DNA from: JABMOV01 sp964344305
GTDB lineage: Bacteria; Fidelibacterota; Marinisomatia; Marinisomatales; JABMOV01
Length of the DNA: 64,000 bases
Direction of reading: 5' to 3'
Assembly (NCBI GenBank): GCA_964344305.1
Contig: CAYFMT010000009.1
Location: forward strand, 1 to 64,000
The notes beneath the pieces were generated by a model, which worked only from the letters and a program-made list of their open reading frames with translations, made no database searches and was not told the origin of the DNA. Position 1 is the stretch's first letter, and each line of letters begins with the position of its first letter. Shown here one piece after another: positions 46,027 through 54,158 of this stretch. A program made the translations under genes and the position numbers.

Positions 46027-46704
46027 ATGAAGAAGATCATAGCCATATCCAGTCTCATTTTAATCACAGGATGTGCCACTCATCCCCATGTGAGCACTAC
46101 CCGAATGGAAAAGGGAGAAACCCAAAGAGGGTTCGCATTTTCCCTGGAAAATGTTCTACCATATTATTACCATCGGTATGCCCTTACAGATGAGTCGAAC
46201 GTTGGATTGCGAGTAGGGATTCCCATCGTAGGATCCGGATTGGATTATAGCAGAACTTTATACTCGAAAGAAAACAAATGGGATGTGCTTAATGTGGCAT
46301 GGAGCTACAATCCGAACTATAATATTGATGCCACATATTACAAGTTTTACCAGGGCAAAGAGAAAGAAGGAAAGTCCCCCTTTGTATTCTGGTGGGGATT
46401 AAGGGGCATGTATATCCCCAAGGGAGTCAGTGGTGGAACCAGCGCCAGGATGGGTGTCCTGATTGGTTTTCAACCATGGGAAAAAAGTGGTTTTGAACTG
46501 GGATACTTTCATGATTCCAATTCCATGCCTTTTAGCAGTGTGTTTAATCCCACCTGGAGATGGGATTCAGAAGATAATGTAAGTCGATACGGTGATACCC
46601 CTCATATATCAGATTCCGGGTTGCCATCAGAGTATTCACGGTGGACAGGTTTATCACTGCGGTTTTATATCACAACTGGAAAGAGTAATGGATCTAACCC
46701 ATAG
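46027..46704 (+). CDS. Outer-membrane-type lipoprotein, unknown function
   Basis: 225 residues from ATG 46027; a TTG seven codons upstream is in frame but the lipoprotein signal MKKIIAISSLILITGCAT with lipobox L-I-T-G-C fits the ATG. The remaining 200 residues are rich in Tyr, Trp, Gly and alternating strands, consistent with a small beta-barrel or beta-sandwich. No family recognised. The 3' end overlaps the flavin reductase gene by 17 bases. Confidence 0.75.
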   Translation: MKKIIAISSLILITGCATHPHVSTTRMEKGETQRGFAFSLENVLPYYYHRYALTDESNVGLRVGIPIVGSGLDYSRTLYSKENKWDVLNVAWSYNPNYNIDATYYKFYQGKEKEGKSPFVFWWGLRGMYIPKGVSGGTSARMGVLIGFQPWEKSGFELGYFHDSNSMPFSSVFNPTWRWDSEDNVSRYGDTPHISDSGLPSEYSRWTGLSLRFYITTGKSNGSNP

Positions 46705-47164
46705 AAAAACGATTTTAAGGAAAATAAGTACAGGACTCTATATTGTCACTGGAAATACAAAAAGTGGACCTGTCGCTGCTGCCATATCATTTTTAACTCA
46801 AACATCCATGGATCCCCCTTTAGTAACCATGGCTATTCGATCTGATTCATCTCTATATCAGGCAGTCCAACCCGGTAATTATCTTGCCATCCATTTTCCT
46901 GCCACTGATCAGCAGGACATGGTTGGTTCTTTCTTTCGCATTAAAGACTCAGATGAAAATTCCATAAATGGGTATGAATTCACACTGAGTGACCTGGGGA
47001 ACCCCATTCTGATTGATACACCGATGGCGCTGGAAGTGGTAGTGAAACAGATCATCCCCGAGGGTGATCATCATGTGATCATAACGGAAGTTGTCCACAC
47101 ACTACTCAAGGAGGATAAAGATATCCTCGCCATGCATCACACAACCTGGCATTACGGCGGTTAA
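46688..47164 (+). CDS. Flavin reductase-like domain protein
   Basis: 158 residues from the ATG at 46688, which has GGAAAGAG just upstream; the frame is open earlier but the family begins RKISTGLYIVTGNTKSGPVAAA. ISFLTQTSMDPPLVTMAI and YLAIHFPA follow the FMN-binding split-barrel pattern of flavin reductases. It probably binds FMN/FAD and uses NAD(P)H, or acts as a flavoprotein partner to another redox enzyme. Its TAATG stop-start junction joins it to the next gene. Confidence 0.87.
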   Translation: MDLTHRKTILRKISTGLYIVTGNTKSGPVAAAISFLTQTSMDPPLVTMAIRSDSSLYQAVQPGNYLAIHFPATDQQDMVGSFFRIKDSDENSINGYEFTLSDLGNPILIDTPMALEVVVKQIIPEGDHHVIITEVVHTLLKEDKDILAMHHTTWHYGG

Positions 47165-48123
47165 TGACATACACCTCTCCGGACAATCCGTCCTTTACCT
47201 TACAATATGAACAGGCTTTAAACGGTGGAAACTTTCTGCCAGTATTTCTGCGCTCCTGTCTGGATAGATCACTTATTCAATCACTGAACGCGAACAATTC
47301 ATCCGTTCCTGTTACCAATGCATTGAAAAATATCTTAGGCGATTGCAGGAAAAATCCTTCATCCAGGATATTGAAATACTTGTATGATTTACACAATAAT
47401 GTCGGGACCAAACAGAAGACAGATTCCACTCTTACAGCTGTAGGCAAAGAAGGGATCCTGAAGGCTGTTTTTGTCATGGATCTTGAAGATGCTGTGCAGT
47501 CGAATGATTGGGATAAAGCGGAAGAAGTGGCTGCATCACTGTTCCTGGCAGCTGAGAACAAGTTATCCATCGTTGATATTCTAACAGAACTTGGATTACA
47601 GGCGCCACAAATCCATGCGACAAGATTCTACCATTTAGGACGAAGTCTGGTATTTTACAAGGAAACCCACCTTAAGTGGGACGGTGTGAAGCTCGGAATA
47701 AACTGGTTAAAAGATGCACCAGTTTCCGATCCGCATCCGTCGACCAAAATCACGCCTGAAGAATTAATGCCAGGGGTATTAACAATGGATAAAGAGACAA
47801 CGCTTGCATTCATATCATGTTGGCGGTTATGGAACAGTGAATCCATCCGTGCAGGAGGATTTCGACGTGAAATATCCTACTGTCTTTCTGAGATCTCTTC
47901 CAACGTTCCTTCTACCGGAATAAAACCTGAAGACAACAAAACAATACAGAAACCTGACTTTGTCGCTACCACAGAACAGCTAATTACCAGAATTCCAGAA
48001 CAAGAATTGCCTGAGGATCTGGTTCTTCTGGAAGGACTGCGATATTGCTGGGAGAATGTAGACAGTACAGGAAAATCAGTAATTTTAGCCCGAATTGAGG
48101 ACATGAAAAATGGATATTGGTAA
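47164..48123 (+). CDS. Hypothetical protein, unknown function
   Basis: 319 residues, soluble, largely helical by eye, without signal peptide or membrane segments. I recognise no domain. Notable segments are DLEDAVQSNDWDKAEEVAA, which looks like a helical-repeat unit, and a C-terminal LPEDLVLLEGLRYCWENVDS. It overlaps both neighbours (ATG in TAATG upstream; 14-base overlap with the MBL gene), so it is part of a tight operon from the flavin reductase to at least the MBL hydrolase. Confidence 0.7.
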   Translation: MTYTSPDNPSFTLQYEQALNGGNFLPVFLRSCLDRSLIQSLNANNSSVPVTNALKNILGDCRKNPSSRILKYLYDLHNNVGTKQKTDSTLTAVGKEGILKAVFVMDLEDAVQSNDWDKAEEVAASLFLAAENKLSIVDILTELGLQAPQIHATRFYHLGRSLVFYKETHLKWDGVKLGINWLKDAPVSDPHPSTKITPEELMPGVLTMDKETTLAFISCWRLWNSESIRAGGFRREISYCLSEISSNVPSTGIKPEDNKTIQKPDFVATTEQLITRIPEQELPEDLVLLEGLRYCWENVDSTGKSVILARIEDMKNGYW

Positions 48124-48964
48124 GTACAGGTGCATCTCCATAGAAACCAGTCGGTTTGGATTGGATGGTGGAGCCATGTTTGGAATTATTCCAAAGACCA
48201 TGTGGGAAAAGGAAGCACCTGCAGATGACAAGAACCGCATCGAAATGGTAACACGATCCCTGCTTCTGGTGAGTGATGATAAACGCATACTTGTTGATAC
48301 AGGGAATGGAGACAAATGGCAGGAAAAATTCAAAAAGATATACTCAATTGATACAGAGTCAGTGAACATAGAATCATCCTTAAAAAGTGCCGGGCTTACA
48401 CCTGATGATATCACGGACGTTATTTGCACCCACATGCATTTTGATCATATAGGCGGAAACACGAGGATGGAAAGGAATGAAACAGTACCCACTTTCCAGA
48501 ACGCAACATACTGGTTTAGCAGGGAAAACTGGGACCTGGCAAATTCACCATCCGAAAAAGATCAGGGAAGTTTTATGGAGGCGGACTGGAAAGTACTAGC
48601 GGACAATGGTATGGTACAGCTTGTTTCAGGAAATGACCCTTTTATTGATGGCATCGATTTTATTGTTTCCCATGGACATACACTGGGCCAGATTCACCCC
48701 ATCATTCGGGATAACAACCATACACTCATGTATTGTGGTGACCTGATACCCATGTCTGCGCATATTCCTATCCCATGGATAATGGCGTATGATATTCAGC
48801 CCATGGTGACCATAGAAGAAAAACGCAGGTTACTACCTAAGATTGTAGACGAGAACTGGACACTATTTTTTGAACATGATCCATTGGTGGAAGCCTGCTC
48901 GGTATCATTCAATGGTCGACACTATCATAGAAAGGACCCGGTTGTACTCTCAGAAGGAAAATGA
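48110..48964 (+). CDS. MBL-fold metallo-hydrolase
   Basis: 284 residues. The metal-binding motif H-x-H-x-D-H is in ICTHMHFDHIGGNT (residues about 103-116), with later His and Asp ligands in VSHGHTLGQ, YCGDLIP and EHDP. VDTGNGDKW precedes. The pattern resembles lactonase/hydrolase-type MBL enzymes. The start ATG is 14 bases inside the hypothetical gene. The reaction is not determined; hydrolysis of an ester, lactone or thioester is typical. Confidence 0.88.
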   Translation: MDIGKYRCISIETSRFGLDGGAMFGIIPKTMWEKEAPADDKNRIEMVTRSLLLVSDDKRILVDTGNGDKWQEKFKKIYSIDTESVNIESSLKSAGLTPDDITDVICTHMHFDHIGGNTRMERNETVPTFQNATYWFSRENWDLANSPSEKDQGSFMEADWKVLADNGMVQLVSGNDPFIDGIDFIVSHGHTLGQIHPIIRDNNHTLMYCGDLIPMSAHIPIPWIMAYDIQPMVTIEEKRRLLPKIVDENWTLFFEHDPLVEACSVSFNGRHYHRKDPVVLSEGK

Positions 48965-49319
48965 ACTCCTCTGGTCCGGTGTGAAATCTTACCAGGCAGG
49001 CAACTATTATGAAGCCCATGAGGATTGGGAAGAATTATGGTCTGATCGGAGGTTGATGGATCGGAACATTGTTCACGGTCTGATCCAGGTATCCGTTTCA
49101 CTGTTTCATAGTGAGCAGGAAAATCTGAAAGGTGCAAGGAGCATGATCCAAAAGGCACTACCAAAATTTCATGGTCATACAACCACGTGGAATGGACTTG
49201 ATCTGGCACCCTTTGTTCAATCATGCATTAGATGGCAAAAACACGTGAATGAAGTTTTGTCAGTAGAAAACATCAACCCTTCATTTAAACCAGAATTGAA
49301 AGAAGTGAATAATGGTTAA
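48912..49319 (+). CDS. DUF309 family protein
   Basis: 135 residues if started at ATG 48912, inside the MBL gene by 53 bases; TTG 48942, with AAAGGA a few bases upstream, is an alternative. GNYYEAHEDWEELW is the DUF309 hallmark (the E-A-H-E-x-W-E cluster), and HGLIQVSVSLFHSEQENLKGA the second helix pair. The family is small, helical, and possibly metal-binding through the His and Glu residues; its function is unknown. Confidence 0.8.
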   Translation: MVDTIIERTRLYSQKENELLWSGVKSYQAGNYYEAHEDWEELWSDRRLMDRNIVHGLIQVSVSLFHSEQENLKGARSMIQKALPKFHGHTTTWNGLDLAPFVQSCIRWQKHVNEVLSVENINPSFKPELKEVNNG

Positions 49320-49671
49320 CATATGTCTTTTTATAAAGGATTTTCGTCTGGGAACCCTTATTGCTGAAAAGCTTACCGAAGAAAAGGTTGTGAAGATAGA
49401 GTTTGTGGATAACCTGGACTCTCCGGCAATTAGGAAGGCGGATCTCACCATTGTGGACTTCGATTATGGAGAGCAGGGAACAGTGTGGTTTATATCTCAG
49501 CTAAGACATAAAAATCAGAAACAACTGCTCATGGGGTACATGAAACGGGTGCACAAGGAACTTCATGATAAACTTACAGCTGCAGGATGTGAGCTCATAT
49601 TGCCACAATCTTCCGTGGTAAAAAATATTCCTTCGATACTAAAAATGGTCAGAACAGGTGACCATGAATAA
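49312..49671 (+). CDS. Receiver-like (CheY-fold) small protein, degenerate
   Basis: 119 residues. The alternation of strands (VNICLFIKDF, KIEFVDN, DLTIVDFDYG, KQLLMGYMK, CELILPQ) and helices looks like a response-regulator receiver domain. The phospho-acceptor position would be the Asp in TIVDFD, but the N-terminal acidic pair and the conserved Lys are not clear, so it may be a non-phosphorylated pseudo-receiver. It overlaps DUF309 and nth by 8 bases each. Confidence 0.6.
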   Translation: MVNICLFIKDFRLGTLIAEKLTEEKVVKIEFVDNLDSPAIRKADLTIVDFDYGEQGTVWFISQLRHKNQKQLLMGYMKRVHKELHDKLTAAGCELILPQSSVVKNIPSILKMVRTGDHE

Positions 49672-50308
49672 ACAGGAAAAAAAGGACCACGCAATGGAAG
49701 TAATAAATCGGTTGCGTAGTGAATACCCTGATTCCAGATGTTCATTGAATTATTCGTCCACTCATGAGTTGCTTGTGGCCACCATATTATCTGCACAGTG
49801 TACAGATCACAGGGTAAATCAGGTAACCCCTGGATTGTTTGAGAAATATACATCGCCTGTTCATTTCGCCCGCGCCGATGTACAGGAGCTTGCGAGAGAT
49901 ATCCATTCGTGTGGGTATCATAACCAGAAAGCCAGGAGTATTCAGGGTGCCAGTTTGCGAATTGTGGAAGATTATGATGGAGAAGTGCCTGATACCATGG
50001 ATGAACTGGTGGCTCTGCCGGGAGTTGGTAGAAAAACAGCCAACTGTGTGCTGGGGGAATGCTTCGGTGTACCATCCATGGTGATAGATACGCACATGGT
50101 ACGGATCATGAACCTGCTTGGATTTACAACATCGAGAGATCCTGTTAAAATCGAAAAAGAATTGATGGAGATCTTTCCACCGGAGGACTGGGTAAACCTG
50201 ACCCACATGATCATTGACCACGGACGAGCAATATGCATCGCCAGAAGACCCCAATGCCAGAATTGTGTCCTGGCAGATATTTGTCCATCTGCCACCGAAA
50301 ATCACTAA
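49664..50308 (+). CDS. nth: Endonuclease III
   Basis: 214 residues from ATG 49664 (an in-frame GTG is two codons upstream). The HhH motif LPGVGRKTANC carries the catalytic Lys (about 124) and VIDTHMVR the catalytic Asp (about 142). The iron-sulfur loop C-x6-C-x2-C-x5-C is complete near the C-terminus (CIARRPQCQNCVLADIC). It removes oxidised pyrimidines from DNA and cleaves the abasic site. It overlaps the receiver-like gene by 8 bases. Confidence 0.95.
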   Translation: MNKQEKKDHAMEVINRLRSEYPDSRCSLNYSSTHELLVATILSAQCTDHRVNQVTPGLFEKYTSPVHFARADVQELARDIHSCGYHNQKARSIQGASLRIVEDYDGEVPDTMDELVALPGVGRKTANCVLGECFGVPSMVIDTHMVRIMNLLGFTTSRDPVKIEKELMEIFPPEDWVNLTHMIIDHGRAICIARRPQCQNCVLADICPSATENH

Positions 50309-50393
50309 ACACTTACCCAGCGATTATTGCATTTTTTGTAGAATGAACAGCCCCTAAATTCATATTCCAATATTAATTGCAGGATACAAGTAA

Positions 50394-50801
50394 ATGAATT
50401 ACCCAATACTGACAAAAGTCTTTCATTTTTGCGCAGCACATCAATACGGTCACGATGGATGGACACCGGAAAAAAACTGGGAAGTATTTGGACCTGATGC
50501 AAGGGTACATGGTCACAATTATGAGCTGCATGTATCCGTAACGGGTCCCATCAATCCCAAGACAGGTTTTTGCGTAGATCTTGGGGAGTTGAAGCAAGTG
50601 GTCAAGACTTATGTAATTGATTTGCTCGATCATGCCCAGATTGAGAAAGATATATCCTGGTTCAAGGGGAAACAACCTTCCAGTGAAAACATGGTGCAAT
50701 TTATCTGGGAACAGATCACCAGTCATATGAAGGAACCTGCTCTCCATCGGATTCGCCTGGTGGAAACACCCACTATTTATACGGATTATTACGGGGACTA
50801 A
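50394..50801 (+). CDS. QueD/PTPS-family pterin synthase with the catalytic Cys replaced
   Basis: 135 residues. Zinc ligands are present: His16 in FCAAHQY, and His39 and His41 in HGHNY. In PTPS and QueD the catalytic Cys sits three residues after F-G (as in FGKC of the mammalian enzyme); here the sequence is FGPD, so Asp35 occupies that position. Later VSVTGPINPKTGFCVDLGEL and LLDH are normal. The missing Cys suggests a PTPS-III-like or other altered reaction rather than plain QueD. Neighbours are a queuosine-precursor transporter and FolE, all within pterin/deazaguanine metabolism. It follows an 85-base gap after nth. Confidence 0.85.
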   Translation: MNYPILTKVFHFCAAHQYGHDGWTPEKNWEVFGPDARVHGHNYELHVSVTGPINPKTGFCVDLGELKQVVKTYVIDLLDHAQIEKDISWFKGKQPSSENMVQFIWEQITSHMKEPALHRIRLVETPTIYTDYYGD

Positions 50802-50802
50802 A

Positions 50803-51498
50803 TTGGATTTTAAACATAGGTTTTACCTAATCCTGGCAGGAATCTTCATTTCGTCCCTCGTTGCAGGGAACCTCATTTTCCAAAAATTTTTTCAATGGAC
50901 ACCTTTTGGGCTTTACACATTTGAAATTTCTGTTGGGATTCTGCCATACCCTGTAACCTTCCTGGTGACAGACCTTATCTCTGAGCTATACGGTAAAAAG
51001 AAAGCAGATGCTGTTGTATGGTCCGGATTCATTGCCAGTGTTTTTGTTATGGGTGTTGTCCTCCTTGCCAATGCAGTACAGCAAACGGCATGGTCGCCCG
51101 TGGATTCTGAGACGTTTTCCAGGGTATTTGGATTATTTGCACCGGCAGTCTTTGCATCCATGACAGCCTATTTAACAGCGCAGTTTATCGATATCCGTAT
51201 ATTTCATTTCTGGAAAAAACTCACCAAAGGGAAACATCTCTGGCTCAGGAATAATGGGTCAACTGTCGTGTCGCAGCTGGTAGATACATCCGCTGTATTG
51301 AGTCTCCTTTGCCTCACAGGTGCCATTGACTGGATTCGCTTTGTACCCCTTCTAATCAATGGGTTTCTGTTTAAAGTACTGGTAGCATTGTTTGACACAC
51401 CCTTGTTTTACCTGGGTGTGTATTTACTCAAAGATAAAATTCATGATGATCCTGATGAAACATGGGATCGTCCAGAACCAAAAAAGGAATTATTATGA
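50803..51498 (+). CDS. Queuosine precursor transporter family protein (YhhQ-like)
   Basis: 231 residues with about six membrane segments. ISVGILPYPVTFLVTDLISELYGKKKADAVVW (in parts) is the family signature, and a second conserved part is STVVSQLVDTSAVLSLL. YhhQ-type proteins import queuine precursors such as preQ0/preQ1. The start is TTG one base after the QueD/PTPS stop. The ATG of folE overlaps its stop (ATGA), so the three genes form one transcript. Confidence 0.9.
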   Translation: MDFKHRFYLILAGIFISSLVAGNLIFQKFFQWTPFGLYTFEISVGILPYPVTFLVTDLISELYGKKKADAVVWSGFIASVFVMGVVLLANAVQQTAWSPVDSETFSRVFGLFAPAVFASMTAYLTAQFIDIRIFHFWKKLTKGKHLWLRNNGSTVVSQLVDTSAVLSLLCLTGAIDWIRFVPLLINGFLFKVLVALFDTPLFYLGVYLLKDKIHDDPDETWDRPEPKKELL

Positions 51499-52070
51499 CA
51501 GGTCCAGATCAGGGAACCATAGAAGCACTGACACGATCATTGCTGGAGGAAATAGGTGAAGATGTCCAGCGGGAAGGATTACTTAGAACCCCAAACCGTG
51601 TGGCAAAAGCATGGTCATATTTCTCAAAAGGTTACAGGGAAAACCTGGATGATATCATTAACAAGGCTATTTTCGAAGAAGACTGTTCTGAAATGGTTAT
51701 TGTTCGGGATGTGGAATTTTTCAGCATGTGTGAACACCATATGCTACCATTCATGGGGAAAGCTCATGTGGGTTATCTTCCAAATGGAAAAGTGATTGGG
51801 CTTTCAAAAATACCACGTATCATTGATATGTATGCAAGGAGGCTGCAGGTCCAGGAGAGGCTCACTCACCAGATTGCCATGACACTGCAGGAAGTATTGG
51901 ATCCCATTGGTGTGGCGGTGGTGCTGGAAGGTCGTCACATGTGTATGCAGATGCGTGGGGTAGAAAAACAGAACAGTTTTGCCACCACGTCTGCCATGCT
52001 GGGAGAATTCCATGATCAATTCGAAACCAGAACGGAATTCCTGAGCATTATCGGTCTCCGGAATCTTTAG
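51495..52070 (+). CDS. folE: GTP cyclohydrolase I
   Basis: 191 residues from ATG 51495, preceded by AAAAAGGAA; the frame is open further upstream but the family begins near TRSLLEEIGEDVQREGLLRTP. Zinc ligands lie in FSMCEHHMLPF (Cys, His) and GRHMCMQMRG (Cys). It converts GTP to 7,8-dihydroneopterin triphosphate, the entry to folate, biopterin and deazaguanine pathways, and thus the substrate of the QueD/PTPS-family enzyme two genes upstream. Confidence 0.95.
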   Translation: MTGPDQGTIEALTRSLLEEIGEDVQREGLLRTPNRVAKAWSYFSKGYRENLDDIINKAIFEEDCSEMVIVRDVEFFSMCEHHMLPFMGKAHVGYLPNGKVIGLSKIPRIIDMYARRLQVQERLTHQIAMTLQEVLDPIGVAVVLEGRHMCMQMRGVEKQNSFATTSAMLGEFHDQFETRTEFLSIIGLRNL

Positions 52071-52100
52071 TCCTTTTATGACTGAATAGAAAGAAAAATA

Positions 52101-53498
52101 ATGAGTCATAAATACCAATACGATGTTGCTGTCTTAGGTGGGGGTCCCGGTGGATATGTGGCTGCTATACGGGCTGCCCAATTGGGGTTGAAAACTGCCA
52201 TCATTGACGAGGATAAACTGGGTGGTATATGCCTGAACTGGGGTTGTATCCCCACAAAAGCGCTACTTAAAAATGCAGAAGTATTGCATACGGTAAAAGG
52301 GGCCAAACAATTTGGTATTACCATCCCGTCATTTGACGTGGATTTTCCAAAGGTTATCGAAAGAAGTCGATCCGTATCAGACAGACTATCAAAAGGTATC
52401 CAGTTTCTTATGAAAAAAAATGGGATTGACCATTTTCTGGGTCGTGGGGAATTAACGAACGCCAATACACTCATTATTAAACGCAAGGATGGACCTCAAA
52501 AGGTAACAGCAAATCACATCATCATTGCTACAGGTGGACGTCCCAGGGAATTTCCCGGTCTTGAGATTGATAAAAAGAGAGTGATTGGTTCCAAGCAGGC
52601 CATGGTGCTTGAGAAGCCACCAAAAACCATGATCATCATTGGTGCCGGTGCCATTGGAGTCGAATTTGCTTACTTCTTTCAATCCTTTGGATCCAAAATC
52701 CATCTTGTAGAAATGATGGATCGAATACTTCCAATTGAAGACAAAGACATTTCTCTTGAGCTGGAAAAATCCCTAAAAAAATCCGGTATCAAGGTCCACA
52801 CAGGAACACAGGTAAAAATGATTGATCGGTTAAAAACCAAGGTCAAGGTTCATATTGCATCAGGTGGAACGACCGAAATTCTTGAAGGAGATGTGGCCCT
52901 TGTGGCGGTGGGTGTCACAGGCAACATAGAAGGTATCGGACTGGAGAAAGCCGGAGTTAAAACCGATCGAGGAGCCATTAAGATAGATAAGTATGGGCAA
53001 ACCAGTGTACCATCTATTTATGCCATTGGGGATGTAACAGGACCTCCCTGGCTTGCGCATGTGGCTTCTGCACAGGGACATGTAGCCGCTGAGAAAATTG
53101 CCGGACACACAACACGACCCGTTGATTATTCGAACATTCCAGGTTGTACCTATTGCCAGCCACAGGTGGCATCCCTGGGATTAACAGAAGAAAAGGCATT
53201 GGAGGCCGGGTACAAAATCAAGGTAGGTAAATTCATGTTTCGCGCCAGTGGAAAAGCCATGGCAATCCATGAAACAACTGGATTTGTAAAAATCATTTTC
53301 GATGAGAAATACGGTGAACTGCTGGGATGTCACATCATTGGATCGGAAGCCACCGAGATGATTGCAGAACTCGGTGTGGCAAAAGCACTGGAAACCACCT
53401 GGGAAGAACTGGCCACCACCATTCATGCACATCCCACATTATCAGAAGCCATCATGGAAGCAGCCATGGATGCCTTTGGGCAATCCATCCATCAGTAG
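52101..53498 (+). CDS. lpdA: Dihydrolipoyl dehydrogenase (E3)
   Basis: 465 residues. GGGPGGYVAAIRAAQLG binds FAD, GGICLNWGCIPTKALL carries the redox-active Cys pair, IIGAGAIGVEFAYFFQSFG binds NAD, and IHAHPTLSEAIMEAAMDAF supplies the C-terminal His-Glu pair. It reoxidises dihydrolipoyl groups of the E2 encoded at 56169. The complex genes are gathered here with both lipoylation enzymes. The start follows folE by 30 bases. Confidence 0.95.
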   Translation: MSHKYQYDVAVLGGGPGGYVAAIRAAQLGLKTAIIDEDKLGGICLNWGCIPTKALLKNAEVLHTVKGAKQFGITIPSFDVDFPKVIERSRSVSDRLSKGIQFLMKKNGIDHFLGRGELTNANTLIIKRKDGPQKVTANHIIIATGGRPREFPGLEIDKKRVIGSKQAMVLEKPPKTMIIIGAGAIGVEFAYFFQSFGSKIHLVEMMDRILPIEDKDISLELEKSLKKSGIKVHTGTQVKMIDRLKTKVKVHIASGGTTEILEGDVALVAVGVTGNIEGIGLEKAGVKTDRGAIKIDKYGQTSVPSIYAIGDVTGPPWLAHVASAQGHVAAEKIAGHTTRPVDYSNIPGCTYCQPQVASLGLTEEKALEAGYKIKVGKFMFRASGKAMAIHETTGFVKIIFDEKYGELLGCHIIGSEATEMIAELGVAKALETTWEELATTIHAHPTLSEAIMEAAMDAFGQSIHQ

Positions 53499-53510
53499 AA
53501 GTTGTTTACC

Positions 53511-54158
53511 ATGGTCGACACATCCCTGACAAGTATTGCCATCAAGGATTTGCATAGATTGGAGTATGAATCTGCATGGGATCTCCAAAAACGACTGCAG
53601 AAGGATGTACAGGAAGGCAGGGAACAGGACACACTGATTCTCGTGGAGCACGAACCGGTGTATACACTGGGGAAAAATGCAGACAGCAATCATATTCTCC
53701 AGCAAAGACCAGGGGATATAAAAACATACCGAATTGAAAGAGGCGGGGATGTGACCTATCACGGTCCCGGTCAACTGGTGGGCTATCCCATTTTGGATTT
53801 AAACAGATACACACGCTCCGTGAGCTGGTACATGCGAACACTGGAGGAAGTGATCATATCCACCCTCAATGATTTTGGAATTGATGCAGGAAGAAAGGAA
53901 GGACTCACAGGCGTGTGGGTAGATGAGGTAAAAATTGCTGCCTTGGGTGTCCGGGTTTCACGCTGGGTTACCATGCATGGTTTTGCGTTGAATGTGCATC
54001 CCGATCTACAGCATTACAGTGGAATAATTCCCTGCGGAATATTTGAATATGGGGTCACATCCATGGCAGAAATTTTAGAAAGATCCATCACGCTTGAAGA
54101 AGTGAAACCAGTTCTCATTCATCATTTCACTCACACATTTCAATCAAAGGAGAACTAA
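53511..54158 (+). CDS. lipB: Octanoyltransferase (LipB)
   Basis: 215 residues from ATG 53511 (an in-frame TTG is three codons earlier). RGGDVTYHGPGQLVGYPILDL is present in parts, the catalytic Lys lies in DEVKIAALGVRVSRW, and the catalytic Cys in IIPCGIFEYGVTSM near 175. It moves octanoyl from acyl carrier protein to the E2 lipoyl domain, the step before LipA. It is 12 bases after lpdA and directly before the E1 gene. Confidence 0.95.
   Translation: MVDTSLTSIAIKDLHRLEYESAWDLQKRLQKDVQEGREQDTLILVEHEPVYTLGKNADSNHILQQRPGDIKTYRIERGGDVTYHGPGQLVGYPILDLNRYTRSVSWYMRTLEEVIISTLNDFGIDAGRKEGLTGVWVDEVKIAALGVRVSRWVTMHGFALNVHPDLQHYSGIIPCGIFEYGVTSMAEILERSITLEEVKPVLIHHFTHTFQSKEN

Noticed and set aside
49563..50305. 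Two minus-strand open frames of about 170 codons opposite nth.
   Set aside because: They are antisense to endonuclease III, whose catalytic and iron-sulfur motifs are complete.
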